A stretch of DNA of 64,000 nt from Euwallacea fornicatus (taxonomy: Eukaryota; Arthropoda; Insecta; Coleoptera; Curculionidae): the NCBI RefSeq assembly GCF_040115645.1, contig NC_089543.1:682001-746000 (forward strand), read 5' to 3'. The notes under the pieces are model-generated. The model was not told where the DNA came from, did no database searches, and worked only from the letters and a program-made list of their open reading frames with translations. Positions 38,101 through 50,390 of the stretch are shown piece by piece (position 1 is the first letter of the stretch; every line of letters starts with the position of its first letter). A program made the translations under genes and the position numbers.

Positions 38101-40806
38101 GGTGTAATAATTTACCGATCCCTTTCTCAATTTCATCCATTGTTTAATGTCCGGAATAATCTTTTTTTGTCATACCTTCATTCTTTGCCATTCCAATGGA
38201 AGCCTCTTCCTTGTCTGTCCCTTATATTCTTTCCATTTTTATAAATAATCCGTTATTCCATCTATCAGTATATCTATAGGGGGGAAATCTCTCTATGACT
38301 TTCATTGCCTAAATTGGTATTATTTTGTATAAGGTAAATCAAATTCGTTACTCATCCTTGGAATACTGAAAATCGTAAATAATGGGATCTTTTAAATAGG
38401 AGCGAAGTTAGGCATTATCTAGCATTTTTAAACATTGTTTTAAATTTCGAAAATCCTGATTACTTACGTAAATAACAGAATAAAACAAAAATTCAACAAA
38501 TCGCTTTTATATATATATATATATTTTTACATATTTGAATAGGTGTTTCTTTTTAAATTAATTTCACTTCCTTACATATATACATGCCACATTTCGGAAT
38601 TTGGGAACCATTGTCAAATTAATTTTCTTAAGTACGGATCTGATATTTTTTTGCATTTTTAGGAATCCTGACCTTAGATTTTTTGAATTGCGAAATTTCC
38701 ATGATAACGTTTTTGTCTGAGTAAGGTTTTATTGTTTCATTCACGAATACATACATATATCATATATTTAACAAAAATGTATATTACATTATTTAAACAT
38801 TTGTTTTTACTGCACAAAAGATGTGACAAAAGGTTTAATTCAAAAAATCAAATTCTTTCCAAAACCACAAAAAAATTCAGGTTTGTATTAAAAAAAATGA
38901 AGTTGATGGTGGTTCTCAAATCCCGAAACGTTGTATTTAAAATCTAATGACACCGTCTCATTGAGGAGCAAAAGTGCCCATGAGAAGGTGAAATTCACTC
39001 TAAAAAATATTCTCAAATAACTTTAAAAAGGCGATTTGTGGAAAATTCGGTTTTTCTCATTTAGCTTCAGACATAATTGGAATTTTTACCAATTTTAAAA
39101 GGCATATAAGAAAGATCGAATATGCGCAACTTTGTCCCAATTTAAGCGGCCTCGTATCTTTTATGATTTTCAATATCCTTATGGTGAGTAGCGAATTTGA
39201 ATAACCCTGCATGCTAAAGATATACAAATTCGCAGCTTTCTGTTTACATATTCAGCTTACTTTAATGTGATATACATTTCGTTACCCCAGGCCATACTGG
39301 GGCTGTAAATAATGTCTACACTAACGTGAACTAATTTAAACTAACTTAGTGATTGACTTCTCTCATTAAATACCAGTTCTTAAAGCAAATTCGTTTTGGA
39401 CTTCAGACTTAGTGGCTCATTTTAACCCGCTTTTACCGCTATACTAACGACTGATCGCTTTATAAAGAAAAAATATATTTTTTGTGAAAAAATTGAAATT
39501 AGCAGAAATTGGCAGACGCCCAAACAGTCTAGAATTTTGAAGACAGGCAACGAAAATAATAATTTCGCCCGACCTTAATAGGCCTTTTTTGGCCGTAATT
39601 ATGGAAATCGATAAGAAGGACGCAGACGCTTATTCCGTTATTGCCAATTTGCCACAATCACAAATTCCATACTTTCCAAGGAATTTACAAATTTCATGTG
39701 AATTCATAATTTAAAATGATAAAATTCGAATGTTTATCATAAAATAATGTTCTAGATATTATTGATTAATATATTTCAATTTTAATCCGCAGTTTCACTT
39801 TTCACGTCCCCTCTTTCTCGCAGTATTAATGACCGTTGTAGGATCTATAGCAAATCGTAAAAACGCTCAATCATCTATTTGGCGCAATGCCCTCCAAGAA
39901 CTCCTCAACAGAAGGAATTGCGCAGTGGCAACACCGCTTTCCCTCAAGGGATTAGAAATCGTGGTTTCCACTTTCGCTCATTTCGCGCAACGTTCTAATG
40001 GAAATTTAGCCAGGCAATGGCTTCGAGCCATGGAGACTCGTTGGGCAACGTAGCTCAGTCTATAGTTGTTCAAGAATCCGATGTGGGAAAAATATCGAAC
40101 GCGAATTTGTCTTTGGGGGTGAAAGATCTAGATTTTAATGAAGCTACTTTTATTGCTGTTTATTGTTTTATAAGGAATTTTGTGGGGTAAGAAGCCAGTG
40201 TTTGTTCCAGACAAAAGGAAAAATTTATATGTGGGTGTTTATGGATTGTTTTACTTTTTTTTCAGGGCTTCTGTCTCGTGCACTGCTACAATCGACACCA
40301 AGATAGAACACGCCTTGGTGAGTCCTCACTTTCTATTGCCAAAAAATTACTGTTTTAAGACTCCCCTTTAAAAATGTCTTTTCCGAAAACAGCCCCCATT
40401 CTTAATTCATTTCGTTCGTCCATATATCACTAATGCAATTACTTTAATGTACAGTGATTGTAGAGCAATTCTTTAAAGCTGCATTTACATATGAACATGT
40501 AGCAAGTCACGCTAATTCCGTGTATTATGATACCTGGAATTTCTCTGGAAAATTATCTTTCAACATGTCTCGAAAAGCTTATTTATTGCTCGGAAATCTT
40601 TTTATTACGCCAAAGAACAAATATTTCCTTTCCAGGATGTGGTTAAAAACCACTTGACTCATGCAGTAAGATTGGAAGTTGAGGAGCTCAAAGTTAAGAT
40701 CAACGAATTGGTCGAACGCATATCTTTCCTAGAATATGAAAACGACATGCTGAGATCCAACGTAACGCCTGAAGTTCTTGCCAATCTTGGAAACAGAAGA
40801 AACTGA
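35187..40806 (+). CDS. bun: TSC22 domain family protein, long isoform (bunched homologue)
   Basis: Exons 35187-35966, 36125-36234, 40266-40317 and 40636-40806 join in phase into 370 residues. Two N-terminal conserved boxes of long TSC22 proteins are present: SCSFQITGVLTRYDQ (about 48-62) and GRFRVVKLAGMGPFSRGRWT (from about 148). The C-terminus is the TSC box and leucine zipper: TKIEHALDVVKNHLTHAVRL, then EELKVKINELVERISFLEYE. TSC22 proteins dimerise through the zipper. In Drosophila the long forms of bunched promote growth together with Madm (known of the family). The middle is short compared with many insect long forms, and the box between the conserved parts is Ser/Pro-rich. The 4 kb third intron contains a probable first exon for a short form. 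Confidence 0.92.
36235..40265 (+). other. TSC22/bunched intron with degenerate repeats and an internal promoter
   Basis: A 4.0 kb intron. At 36850-37640 an ACTAACCTGA/GATTAACCTGA-like motif recurs at least ten times at uneven spacing. A pyrimidine-rich tract lies at 37800-37850 and a TA microsatellite at about 38509-38526. The short-isoform first exon is at 40017-40186. Confidence 0.6.
40017..40806 (+). CDS. bun: TSC22/bunched short isoform, alternative first exon
   Basis: An open frame from an ATG at 40017 (context GGCAATGG) runs 170 bases to a GG|GTAAG donor at 40186 and ends in the same phase as long-form exon 2. Joined to 40266-40317 and 40636-40806 it gives 130 residues, close to short TSC22 forms (TSC22D3 is about 134). 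The start reads MASSHGDSLGNVAQSIVVQ and lacks the two long-form boxes. The frame upstream of the ATG has stops, so this should be a first exon with its own promoter between about 39800 and 40010. The phase match, size and codon-like composition support it, but no transcript evidence is available. Confidence 0.6.
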
Positions 40807-43800
40807 GCATATTTACCATCAAAATTCAATGAATATTCATCGCCTATTCTTAGTTTTACTTCTCTCTTAGTTCATTATAGGGTTGAAAGTTATTGAGGGT
40901 TTAATGTTTGGTGCTATGAAAAATGTGATTTTGAAGTTGGTATTTTTACAGGAGCAGTGTGTTTTTATATTTTGCTAAATTTTATGGTTGTATCTTTTGG
41001 CATATAGTATCTCCATTAGTTAGGAATATTGTTTATTTTACTGCGTAGAATATCTGTGATTAGAAAATTTCAAGCTGGAGGAGTGACATAATCTAAGTCA
41101 AAATTTAAGTAGTTTAATTCATGTTTCGACACGTTTTTATATGGATTATATGAAGATAACTTACAAGACTTAGGTTAATGTAAAATAATAATAGATGATA
41201 TGAGAACCATCATTGAGTGGTCCAAATTTGGACTTTCGGTCACCAAAATGTCGGGAACTTTATGGAATCTCCTATGAATCATCAAATATTATGGTTTTTG
41301 ATATACCATTAGTAAATTTCGAAGTTGGACCACCAATCAAGAGCTTCTTCAGTTCTTAGATTCCCCGAACACCGAATTGTTGCTCGTTTTATTGTTTGTT
41401 TGAATATTCAAGACGCGATATCAAGACACCCCATGTTTCTGAAAAGAAATCTGTCAAGACGTTTAATGTTATTTGGTTCAAAATAACCGAGGCTGTGCCA
41501 TAAATAAATAGTAAGAACACACTTTAATTTGCCTTCCAAATAACTTTCATAAATAGGAGTATTAGAGAAAGATTGTTTACGAATGAGCTACGTAGTCTTT
41601 CCTGCCCATTTTTTTGACTACACGTGGATGTTTGTAAATGTAATAATATAGAAGTAAGTTCATACTTTAACATGTATTACGTGTCTTCGGTACAGCTTTG
41701 AGGGCTACCAATTCCTTCTGTAAAATCCTCATTTGATGTAAGATACGACATTTTGTAAAATGAAAATCCGTGTTTGATGTTCATGATTATTCACATTCTT
41801 GAATATATTTAAAAACATCTCAGTAAAAATTTGGAATACTTTCATATTACCTTCAGGGACCAAAAAATTGTCAACTTTCGAAATTTTTTGAAATCTTAGC
41901 TTTAGCCCTGAAGAGTCTTCTCGCATTTCAAACTGTATCTTCACAAAAAATATCGGTAGAAATAAGTTCCAGCCTGTATTATGTATAATAAGGGGCCAAT
42001 AAGGACGATTTTCTGACATTTAAGTTACGATGGTAGGTAAGTCCATTTCATCCTCCAAGGAGTCTCATGCACCTCTTAACAAGTATTCTAAAACATCTTT
42101 TAAGATTTACAGGAAAACTTTAACTGTATATAAATAACGAGGGCCTCTTGTTTGTCCCCCGTTATAGTAAGTAGCTTTTGTATTATAACAATAACTATAG
42201 TGGTATTACTACTATCATATTCTTCCCAGTAGTGTCTCGAGGCTTTTTATTAAAGACATCGATCGTATACATGGTGTTATTTAAGTATGTTGCTAATCTT
42301 TGAGGAGTGACTTTTTGCGTGATTCTAAGAACAAAAGTTTATATATACATATGTATGTGGTAATGTTTCGTTTTCAAGATACAGGGTGTCAAATTTTTTT
42401 TAATGCTTTTCTCGTAGAAGTTTTAATAATCATTTAACCGATTCTGTTGAAATTTAGCATTTACTTATTGTTCAATGTATTGTTATAAAGAAAAATTGCG
42501 TACCATTTTTTTAAGTTTAGTTTTAATAAACCGTTTTTTTTTGTATATTTTTCTTAAATTTCTGACAATATCCTTGTTCACGTCACCAATAAAAGGAGAC
42601 AAATAATTTCTAGCTTAAAACAGTTCTTTGTATTACATTGATAAGTACCACCTAATTTAAAATTATTTTAGTTTACGTGTTCTTGTTATTTAGGATTTTT
42701 TTTTGAGTATGTAACGATAAAAAAATTAACACCCGGGATTTTGAAAATGAAACATTATCGAACCTATGTTTATATCAACATTTTGTCTTAGAATTGCTTG
42801 AAAAACCATTCCTTACAGTTTGGCCACGCACTTAAATAACACCCTGTGTACAGGGAGTTTTCAAAAATATGAGCAATATCCCGAAAATAAAAAGTTCTTC
42901 TATAAATATTGTATTTATGCATATTAATAATTTTCTAGAAACTTTCCCTTACGGAAATATGGTTCTTCAAAATTTGATAGCTAAAATGGTATTTTCTATA
43001 TAACTTTTCTTCGAGTTCATGAAATTTAACGAAATTATTTCAAACGAATAAACTTATTTTTAGCAATTTTAAAACAAAAACATTGTTTATTTTGATATCT
43101 AGGTAAGGGAGTAAAAAATATACGCAAAATTCAACTATTTTTGTAAAATACACCCTTTGACAAAATGGTGTTTTTCTGGCAAACAATTTGGTTTATGTAC
43201 CTGAACTAAGAATGCCTTTTTCTAGGAGTGTCGGAAACCTAGTAAACCAGATAACAATTAAAAAAGCTCAAGACCTTAAAAGTTTAAGGATAGGGAGGTC
43301 GAGAGTAATCTTTCCTTTCAGCAACTGGAAAAAAAAGTTACTTAGAAAATACCATTTTCGCTGTTAAATTTTGAAGAGCTTTAGTTTCGTAAAGGTAAGT
43401 TTTTGGAAAACAACTTATATCCATAAGTACAATCTTTTGACAAGATTTTTTCGTTTCTTAGATATTGCCCATATTTGTGGCAATACCCTGTATATTCACT
43501 TTAATTTACAAGGTAATTACCATGTTTCCTTTATTTTTACAAGTACAATAAACTTTTTAAGAAACCCCGTGGCAGCCTTTCTTTACCTCGGCATTGGGAT
43601 GAAGTAACGGCCTTTTCCAGATTTCGGAATTCGTTACATATCCAATATTTACAAGCGAAAATCATGAAAAACCTTTGCCAACGCATTCCAAAAATATCGC
43701 GATGCTCATCGCTGAGAAGTCAACTTAGTTTTATATTGGTAGTGACTATAGAACATACACAAATTTTTAATATTTGGTATTGTAACGGCGTTACAGTTCA

Positions 43801-44393
43801 TCAGGTTTTCTGTAAGTATTATTGAGCTTGAGATCCACAGTTTCAGGTCAAATCTGGTGAATTCTGGTGTCCGAAAAAACAATTTTTACGTTCTACCATG
43901 TTTTATTGAGGTTTGTAAAATTGATTTTTTAAAGTGTGATTTCGAATAGATAAGTGTTTGCTAGATGTAATTGACTTTTTGCACCTAAAATCCCTATTTG
44001 AACTTGAACTTTTTATTAATAATTTCATCGGGAATGACCTCATTTCTTGGCATGGTATATTTGGGATGCCTATTTTTAGACGACGGCACTGTTAGTCAAC
44101 TGAATGAATAACTTTCCAATATGGTATAGTAACAAAGTTGAATATGCAATGCTAATATATCCCTCAAATGTTCTAGAAAAATTATCCGTTATACTGGATG
44201 GAGAACTTGATCATTTTAGATCAGTGTGATCATTGTAAATATATCCTCAGTCTAATGACACACTTAGAACATTTCACCTAAAATAATCCGCTTAGATACC
44301 TCCGAAAATCCGTTTAATATTTTTATTAAAATTCAAAAATAGCACACTCCATTTACATCAAAAACAGGTGTTACATCGGTCATCCTTTTACAG
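40807..44393. other. intergenic region between TSC22 and CAP
   Basis: TSC22 3' UTR, then AT-rich sequence with an inverted-repeat element at 42851-43490. CAP probably has an upstream leader or alternative first exon here, because an acceptor (CCTTTTACAG, ending 44393) lies just before its ATG. I could not identify that exon. A 96-codon minus frame at 41729-42019 has no support. Confidence 0.5.
42851..43490. mobile_element. TA-flanked long-TIR miniature element, second family
   Basis: Flanked by TA (42849-42850 and 43491-43492). The ends are CAGGG and CCCTG. Inverted arms of about 180 bases share GCAATATC, TTCTTCAAAATTT/CTCTTCAAAATTT and AAAATGGTATTTTCTA blocks. No coding capacity. The CAGGG ends resemble those of the 28779-29715 element, but the arms differ. 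Confidence 0.75.
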
Positions 44394-44412
44394 AAACCTC
44401 TCTCTGCTCAAA

Positions 44413-45987
44413 ATGAGTGTGTTAGGATTTACGGACATAATACAAGGGCCCTTAGCTCAATATAACCAAGTGTCCCAGCAAATTGGGGGCGATGTGGCGC
44501 AGCACAGTCAACTCGTTCAACAAGCTTTCAGGGCACAGCTTCAGTTCTTGGAACTGGCTACACAAAGTGGAAAACCAACGAATCAGAATGACTTGATGAT
44601 TTTCCTGAAGCCCACCAGTGATCACATCGCTGCCATCCAGGATTTCAGAGAAAAGCACAGGACTTCCCCGTTTTTCAATCACTTGTCTGCTATTAGCGAG
44701 AGCATTCCTGCTTTAGGGTGGGTCGCAGTGGTAAGTTTTCCTGGTAATGGGGGGAATGGTAACATTCATGAATTGGTGATATAGAGTCCTGCTCCATCTC
44801 CTTATGTCAAAGAAATGAATGATGCTGGGCAGTTCTACACAAACAGAGTTCTTAAAGACTGGAAAGAGAAAGATAAAAAGCACGTGGATTGGGTCAAGTC
44901 CTGGGTTCAAACCCTGACTGAGTTGCAAGCTTTTGTGAAGCAGCATCACACTACTGGTGAAATGCCCTTATACATACATCAGTTTCCCTTATCTTAATGT
45001 TATCTCCAGGTTTGGTATGGTCTGGCAAAGGAGCACCGACGGCAGCCCCACCCCCACCTCCCTGTGGCCCCCTACCACCACCGCCGTTAGACAACTATGC
45101 CCCAGGCGCATCAAATCTTAATAATGACCGATCAGCTCTCTTTGCTCAAATCAACCAGGGAGCCAATATCACCAGCAGTAAGAACAATAGTCTTAGCTGA
45201 TTTGTCCAGATTTAGAATTATGATTTTCCAGATCTGAAGAAGGTCTCGGCAGATATGCAAACCCATAAGAACCCGGCGTTGAAGCAGGAAGGAGCAGTTC
45301 AATTTAGGGGGATTTCGCAAAGCACTGGGGCAGGTTTGCCTGATAAACCACCAGTGTTTACCAGGGATGGAAAGAAGTGGAAAATTGTAAGCAGCTCGCT
45401 ATTTGCTGGATTTATCAAATGCAATTGCCACGATATCTTTTCAGGAGTATCAAACTAGAAATCATAATTTGGTTGTTGAAAATGCTGAAATGAACAATGT
45501 CGTTTACTTGTATAAATGTACTGAGTGTACAGTAACTATAAGGGGCAAGATAAATTCAGTTGTGATAGATGCCTGCAAGAAGACTGCTATTGTTATGGAT
45601 TCAGTTGTGGCTGCAGTTGAGTTCATTAACTGCCAATCAGTGCAGATGCAGGTTGTTTAATTTTTTATTTACATAATTTCTCTTTGGGTAAACTGACTTT
45701 TTAGATGTTTGGGAAAGTACCAACAATCTCGATTGATAAAACAGATGGATGCCAAGTCTATTTAAGTAACGATTCTTTAGATGTCGAAGTGGTGTCTTCC
45801 AAGTCTTCAGAAATGAATATTTTGATTCCCACTGCCAATGGAGACTTCGTAATATTTTTATTCAAAATAAAGTAACTTTGCATTATTTATTTATTTTCAG
45901 GTGGAGCAGCCTGTTCCTGAGCAATTCAAAACTGTCGTTTTGCCCAACAAGACGTTAAAAACTACTATTGTTGAGAATAAAGGCTAA
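44413..45987 (+). CDS. capt: adenylyl cyclase-associated protein (CAP, capulet)
   Basis: Seven exons join in phase into 416 residues: 44413-44730, 44785-44956, 45010-45177, 45232-45386, 45445-45651, 45705-45848 and 45901-45987. CAP recycles actin: its N-terminal helical domain works with cofilin and its C-terminal CARP domain exchanges nucleotide on G-actin. Residues 1-160 are the helical domain (HLSAISESIPALGWVAVSPA, PYVKEMNDAGQFYTNRVLKD). A PPPPPCGPLPPPP stretch follows at about 175-190, then the WH2-like region (SALFAQINQGANITS, KTHKNPAL-type block), then CARP from about 265. The KSSEMN motif (about 372-377) and PVPEQFKT near the end are intact. Very N-terminal oligomerisation residues may lie in an unseen upstream exon. 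AATAAA at 46124. Confidence 0.95.
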
Positions 45988-48342
45988 AGAGAGCCTATTA
46001 ACAAATTTTTGTGGAGAACTGTGTTTCTTACTTTAATGGAGATTTACTGATAAGTACTTATGGCTAATAGCGCACTTTTTTCTTATTCAAGCATCTTTTC
46101 GGGTGTAAGAGTGATTTAGCAAGAATAAATTATATTTTCTTCAAACCTTTGATGTATTTTTTGCATTACCTGGTAATCTTCAAAATGTCCTGACCATAGA
46201 AATGAGATAGCTAAAGGAAATCGAAAAAGCAAAATTAAAATTTCTATTATTATTTGACTCATTTTAAAATTAAAATTAAAAGTAACAAAATCCGCAGTTT
46301 CTTACACGAAAAATCTTCAATATTTGTTAGCTTCCACGGTGTTTTATTTAAATTTTATGCGACCATGTTCATTAGACATAGGTATAGCATTGGAATCTAC
46401 TATAATGTGTATTTATTGGGGGACACTAAATTGGAGTTAACTGATAAATAAAAATTCAAACACAAATTCAGACATGGAAATGCTCTCCTGTAATTTAAAA
46501 ACTTGTTTGCTACATCCACCCATGTTCCAGTGAAGTCACATCTCTAGAATTCTAAAGGGAAACTGGTGGATTATACTCATATTTTAAGATTTATTAATCG
46601 AATTAACCGCAAGAAATTAAATATTTTTAATACTTCTTTATGTCCGACATGTGGCTACAATGTTCAATCTAGTCCTAGTTCAGTAAAGTCGGTAAATTTA
46701 TCATACTGTTAAAATAAAGCAGATAACACACACAAGGTTAGCTGCGCTACTCGCTCATTAAAAACTTTTTGAGTTATCACCATTGTAGCCCAATGAAATT
46801 TAATTTCAGCCATGAATCGACCATTTTGAAACCAAGTAAAATATTTAAAAAATGACGACACTTCCAGTTATATCAGAATTAGCTATCAGCTTCGTTATTA
46901 TAAATCGAACCCCATAATGTTTTTGTCATTTTTGGATTTCTCTTCAAATTTTAAGGTGATTCATTTAAAGTACTTTATGTCTCAAATTTACCGTTTCCGA
47001 GTTATACCGGAAAATTTTTTAAGACTCAGAGAGGACTTCTTAAGAATTTATTCAGGGAACTTTAATAATATTCGATACATAATTAAATTTTATACTTAAA
47101 AATGCTTTAAGTTACAGGGTAGGTAAGTTATTGCGATTGAGAGTATACAAATTCGGAGACACGTTTCGGGGACTGTGGTGACCTTTTGTCAAATTGAAAC
47201 ACATTAAAACGTAGCTTATTAGGACCTCTTTAAGACCTGGAACACCGATTCCAAAATTCAAAACGGTTAATGTACAATGCCAATTTCCATGAGATCTTGT
47301 AGCTGTTAAAATTTTTAAAATGGCGGTACTTCCGGTAGGACCGGCCATTTTAAAAATGCTTTACTTGCATTTAAAATGGCCGATTCTATTTTGAAACCGA
47401 ATTTCATTGGGATACGGTAGTGAGAAGTGAATTTTTTTTTAATAACAGGGTTGCCCTATAAGTGTTCTGTTGCTTAATTTCTTTTAGTATTTGACTAATG
47501 TAATTAGAGCGTATTTTAAGTTTTCCTTAAAAGTTAAATTATTATCTGACAAACTAACATTAAATCTAAGATAAAAGTTTTGTGTAACGGGCACCGAATA
47601 AAAATTTATTGGGCTGATCTATTTGCGACCTTGCAAGCAAGCGGGCTCGACCGGGAAACTGATTCATCCCATAACATTTTACATTACGCATTTATTACAT
47701 AAATAACTATTTTTGGGGATAAATTGACGTCGAATGTTGCTTAACCGCTCCATGGATCATTTCATTCAAAGATCCGAAAACATTTAGATGGCTAATTTAC
47801 CGAATTTGAAGCTTCAGATTACTAACAGTGAGCTTGCGTAGGAAAATAAACAAATTCCTTAAATTTTGAACGAAATTTCGAATTCTGATGATTTACCGCT
47901 CGCATACTATGGTGCAATGTAATCTTGTGATTTGTGATGCGATTCTAAGAGAGGATCCGATGACGTGATCTAGTGACTCTGACTTAATCCCGAGAAAAAA
48001 TTAACTTATTAAATTGTTTTCCCATTTTTTCGCTCGTTTTCAAATCAGCCTGTAAACTTTTGCTTAGCACCGAATTTTCGTTTAATTGTCATAAAAATGC
48101 GACAAATGATTCAGCATGCATTTTCAAGACTTACACAAAAACTGCTAACCACATCTAAATTCTAAATCTGCACTCGTGCAATCAGCCCTTATCGATAATC
48201 GAAGATTATAAACAATCAGCAGAAACCCAAGCAGACAATTTTATAGAGGGGCCTGGTTGGTAGAAAATGCTAAGTTTGTTCCATCAGCATTCATCGGACG
48301 TCGTTCTTGAATTCCAATTGGGGCTCACAAGAACTTGAAGGA
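45988..48342. other. gap between CAP and first CARP-only gene, with dispersed repeat
   Basis: CAP 3' UTR ends soon after AATAAA at 46124. Bases about 46672-47716 are a longer copy of the repeat also seen at 12112-12426. Within it, AAAATGG(C/A)G...ACTTCCGGT-like segments recur near 46850 and 47325-47400. Confidence 0.5.
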
Positions 48343-49099
48343 ATGCTATTGGTCAATGCAAATTTTCTTCGAGGCATCGAACAAAATGGACGGTATTCTG
48401 CTATTAGTACCTTAACCAGCACCATGGCACAATCTGAAGATTTTTATAATAATGTTCCCCTGAATATTAAACAGCGGAGAAAATGGAGATTTGTGAGTGC
48501 TTTAGAGGGTTTTATAAAGGAGATTTACCGTGCAATTTTCCTAGGAATATCAAAGAGGACATCACTTCCTGGTCGCGGAAAATTCGTCAAGCGAAAACAT
48601 CGTTTTCATATTTAAATGTATCAACTGCACAATTACAGTGAAGGGAACAGTGAATTCTGTAGTGATAGATCAGTGCAGCGATGTTACAGTTGTTTTGGAC
48701 ACAGTTGGGGGGGCTGTTGGGATTCTAAACAGTCTGGCAATAAGACTGAGAGTTCGGGTAAGCTGCTCAAAGCATTTCATTATGCACGTCTAAGAATTCC
48801 ACTCCTTTTAGATGTTTCATAAAGTAGCCACAATATCTATAGAGAGATCCAATATGTGTAACATTTACTTGAGCAGTCACTCACTGGATGCTGAGGTCAT
48901 AACGCTAAAATCTACAGATGTGGCGTTGCTCATACCGAATATTTATGGGGACTTTGTAAGCTCTTTCCAATCAAACGGGGTGAAAATGAACGAAAAGTTT
49001 TGTGATATTTTTTAGGTGCGGCAGACGGTTCCTCAGAAGTTCTCCACCAGATTAACACAAGATGGAGAATTGGAGACTTTCTTAGTTATTAAGAAATAA
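48343..49099 (+). CDS. CARP-domain-only CAP paralogue 1
   Basis: Four exons, 48343-48492, 48545-48757, 48812-48955 and 49016-49099, join in phase into 196 residues. Residues 51-196 align with the CAP C-terminal beta-helix: IVFIFKCINCTITVKGTVNS, then VVIDQC and LDTVGG; exon 3 KVATISIERSNMCNIYLSSH; exon 4 TVPQKFST. Three intron positions match CAP exactly (after the K-W-R-F/K-W-K-I segment, before M-F-x-K-V and after G-D-F), and exon 3 is 144 bases in both. The first 50 residues are not CAP-like. CAP's KSSEMN reads KSTDVA. No helical, polyproline or WH2 part. The frame is intact and so probably functional. The start could be ATG 48343 or 48424. Whether it binds actin is unknown. AATAAA at 49152. 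Confidence 0.85.
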
Positions 49100-49353
49100 G
49101 GATGTGAAACTAATATATTTTTAGATTATATTCGCTTTATTTCTATTCGTAAATAAATAAGCTCAAATCTTAGGCCCATTTTCAAACCATAAGTTTTCCA
49201 TTTTTCTTGCTACACATATCTTTCCGTCTTGTGTCATTTTCTGGTAGAAAGACTTAGATATACTTATCATGTGACTCCCATCACCTTAGAAATATGGAGA
49301 AATACGTGACTTCGCACTCTTACCAACTACAACTTATAACCCAGCAGATTTCT

Positions 49354-49914
49354 ACTTTCTTCAAAAATGGACTTCTTCAAGAACGCTAAATCAAAAAATC
49401 AAAGATTGACCTCTGCTACAGTACTCTATCGGCGGTAGTCTCAAGTTCCTCAAATATGAAAAATAGTATCTCCAGCTACTGTAATGATAAACGTAATGTC
49501 GATGAAATCCCTCAAATTGCTCACACTTCTCGAGTTTCTGAAGCTGGTCCTAGCAACGCTTCTGTGGGTCATTAAGTTGCTGTTAATCATGAATATCAAG
49601 ATGATACAAAATCTGCAAAGGGCTACCTGGCAACATATATGAGAATCTGGCTTGCATGAAATTCGTTGCAAAAATGGAAACGCTTTCCTCGCCATTGTCG
49701 ATCCAAAATGTGGCAATATGATTTTTGGGGTAAGTCACACTTTTTTGTTAATGATCTTCAATATGATTATATGTGTGCATTGTTCATTGCTACCAAAAGG
49801 GTAGTGTGGATATAAATGTTGAGATGGTGGAAGGACTCGATCTGCATATTCCCATGTTCAAGGCAGCAAAATCCATATCACAACTAGCGTATAAAGCTCT
49901 ACTGTGACATAGTT
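49354..49914 (+). pseudogene. unrecognised coding-like relic between the CARP paralogues
   Basis: Coding-like pieces occur in the plus direction. They are MDFFKNAKSKNQRLTSATVL from 49363; a frame from about 49455 to 49732 broken only by TGA near 49640 and ending CKNGNAFLAIVDPKCGNMIFG-like before a GG|GTAAGT donor at about 49729; and, after an acceptor near 49799, GSVDINVEMVEGLDLHIPMF running to TGA at 49904-49906. I do not recognise the family. Stops and frame changes suggest a pseudogene or a gene whose splicing I have misread. It does not resemble CARP. Confidence 0.3.
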
Positions 49915-50390
49915 TCACCATTGACGGAATTCGTCACCATTGTACTGGAAACTGCCTTAAAGTAAGCTTGAAAAACTCTTAAAATATTAAAATTAAACTT
50001 AGTTTTTGAACCTTTTTTAACAATGATTTTATGACTTATTGCAGGGCAATAAATGCTCAGCGATAATACTTCATTGTTCAATTTCGCAAGAATTTTTACT
50101 TCATATCTCTATGTCAGCAATGCAGATATGAACAAAATCGTTCGAGTTATTACTTCACCTTAATTGACTATTAAATATTTTTATAAGTAATCAACGCCAC
50201 GTGATACAGAGAAAAATATACTGACTATAGTAGGAAATAGCAATTGCCCCCTCCAGTGAAGTCTCTACAAAGTCCCCGCCAATTCAACCCACCTCTACTA
50301 TTTAATTTCCAGATATCAACGAGTGTGGTTAATCGTCAACTTCTGTTAAGTTTTTGTGATCAATTCTAGAAGAAAATTAGTCTCCCCGGG
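49915..50390. other. upstream flank of CARP paralogue 2
   Basis: AT-rich, with no coding frame. Presumed promoter and leader of the gene starting at 50391, and no specific motif identified. Confidence 0.35.

Noticed and set aside
39824..40016. Extra coding exon of long TSC22 after an acceptor at 39823
   Set aside because: The phase-matching frame hits stops near 39850 and 40002, so I treat this as leader sequence of the short isoform.
41729..42019. 96-codon minus-strand frame
   Set aside because: No homology signal, splice sites or neighbouring exons in the same direction.
44452..44682. Antisense frame over the first CAP exon
   Set aside because: Shadow of the CAP coding strand.
48307..48342. 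Upstream extension of CARP paralogue 1
   Set aside because: The frame is open but begins at a non-ATG codon; the first ATG in frame is 48343.
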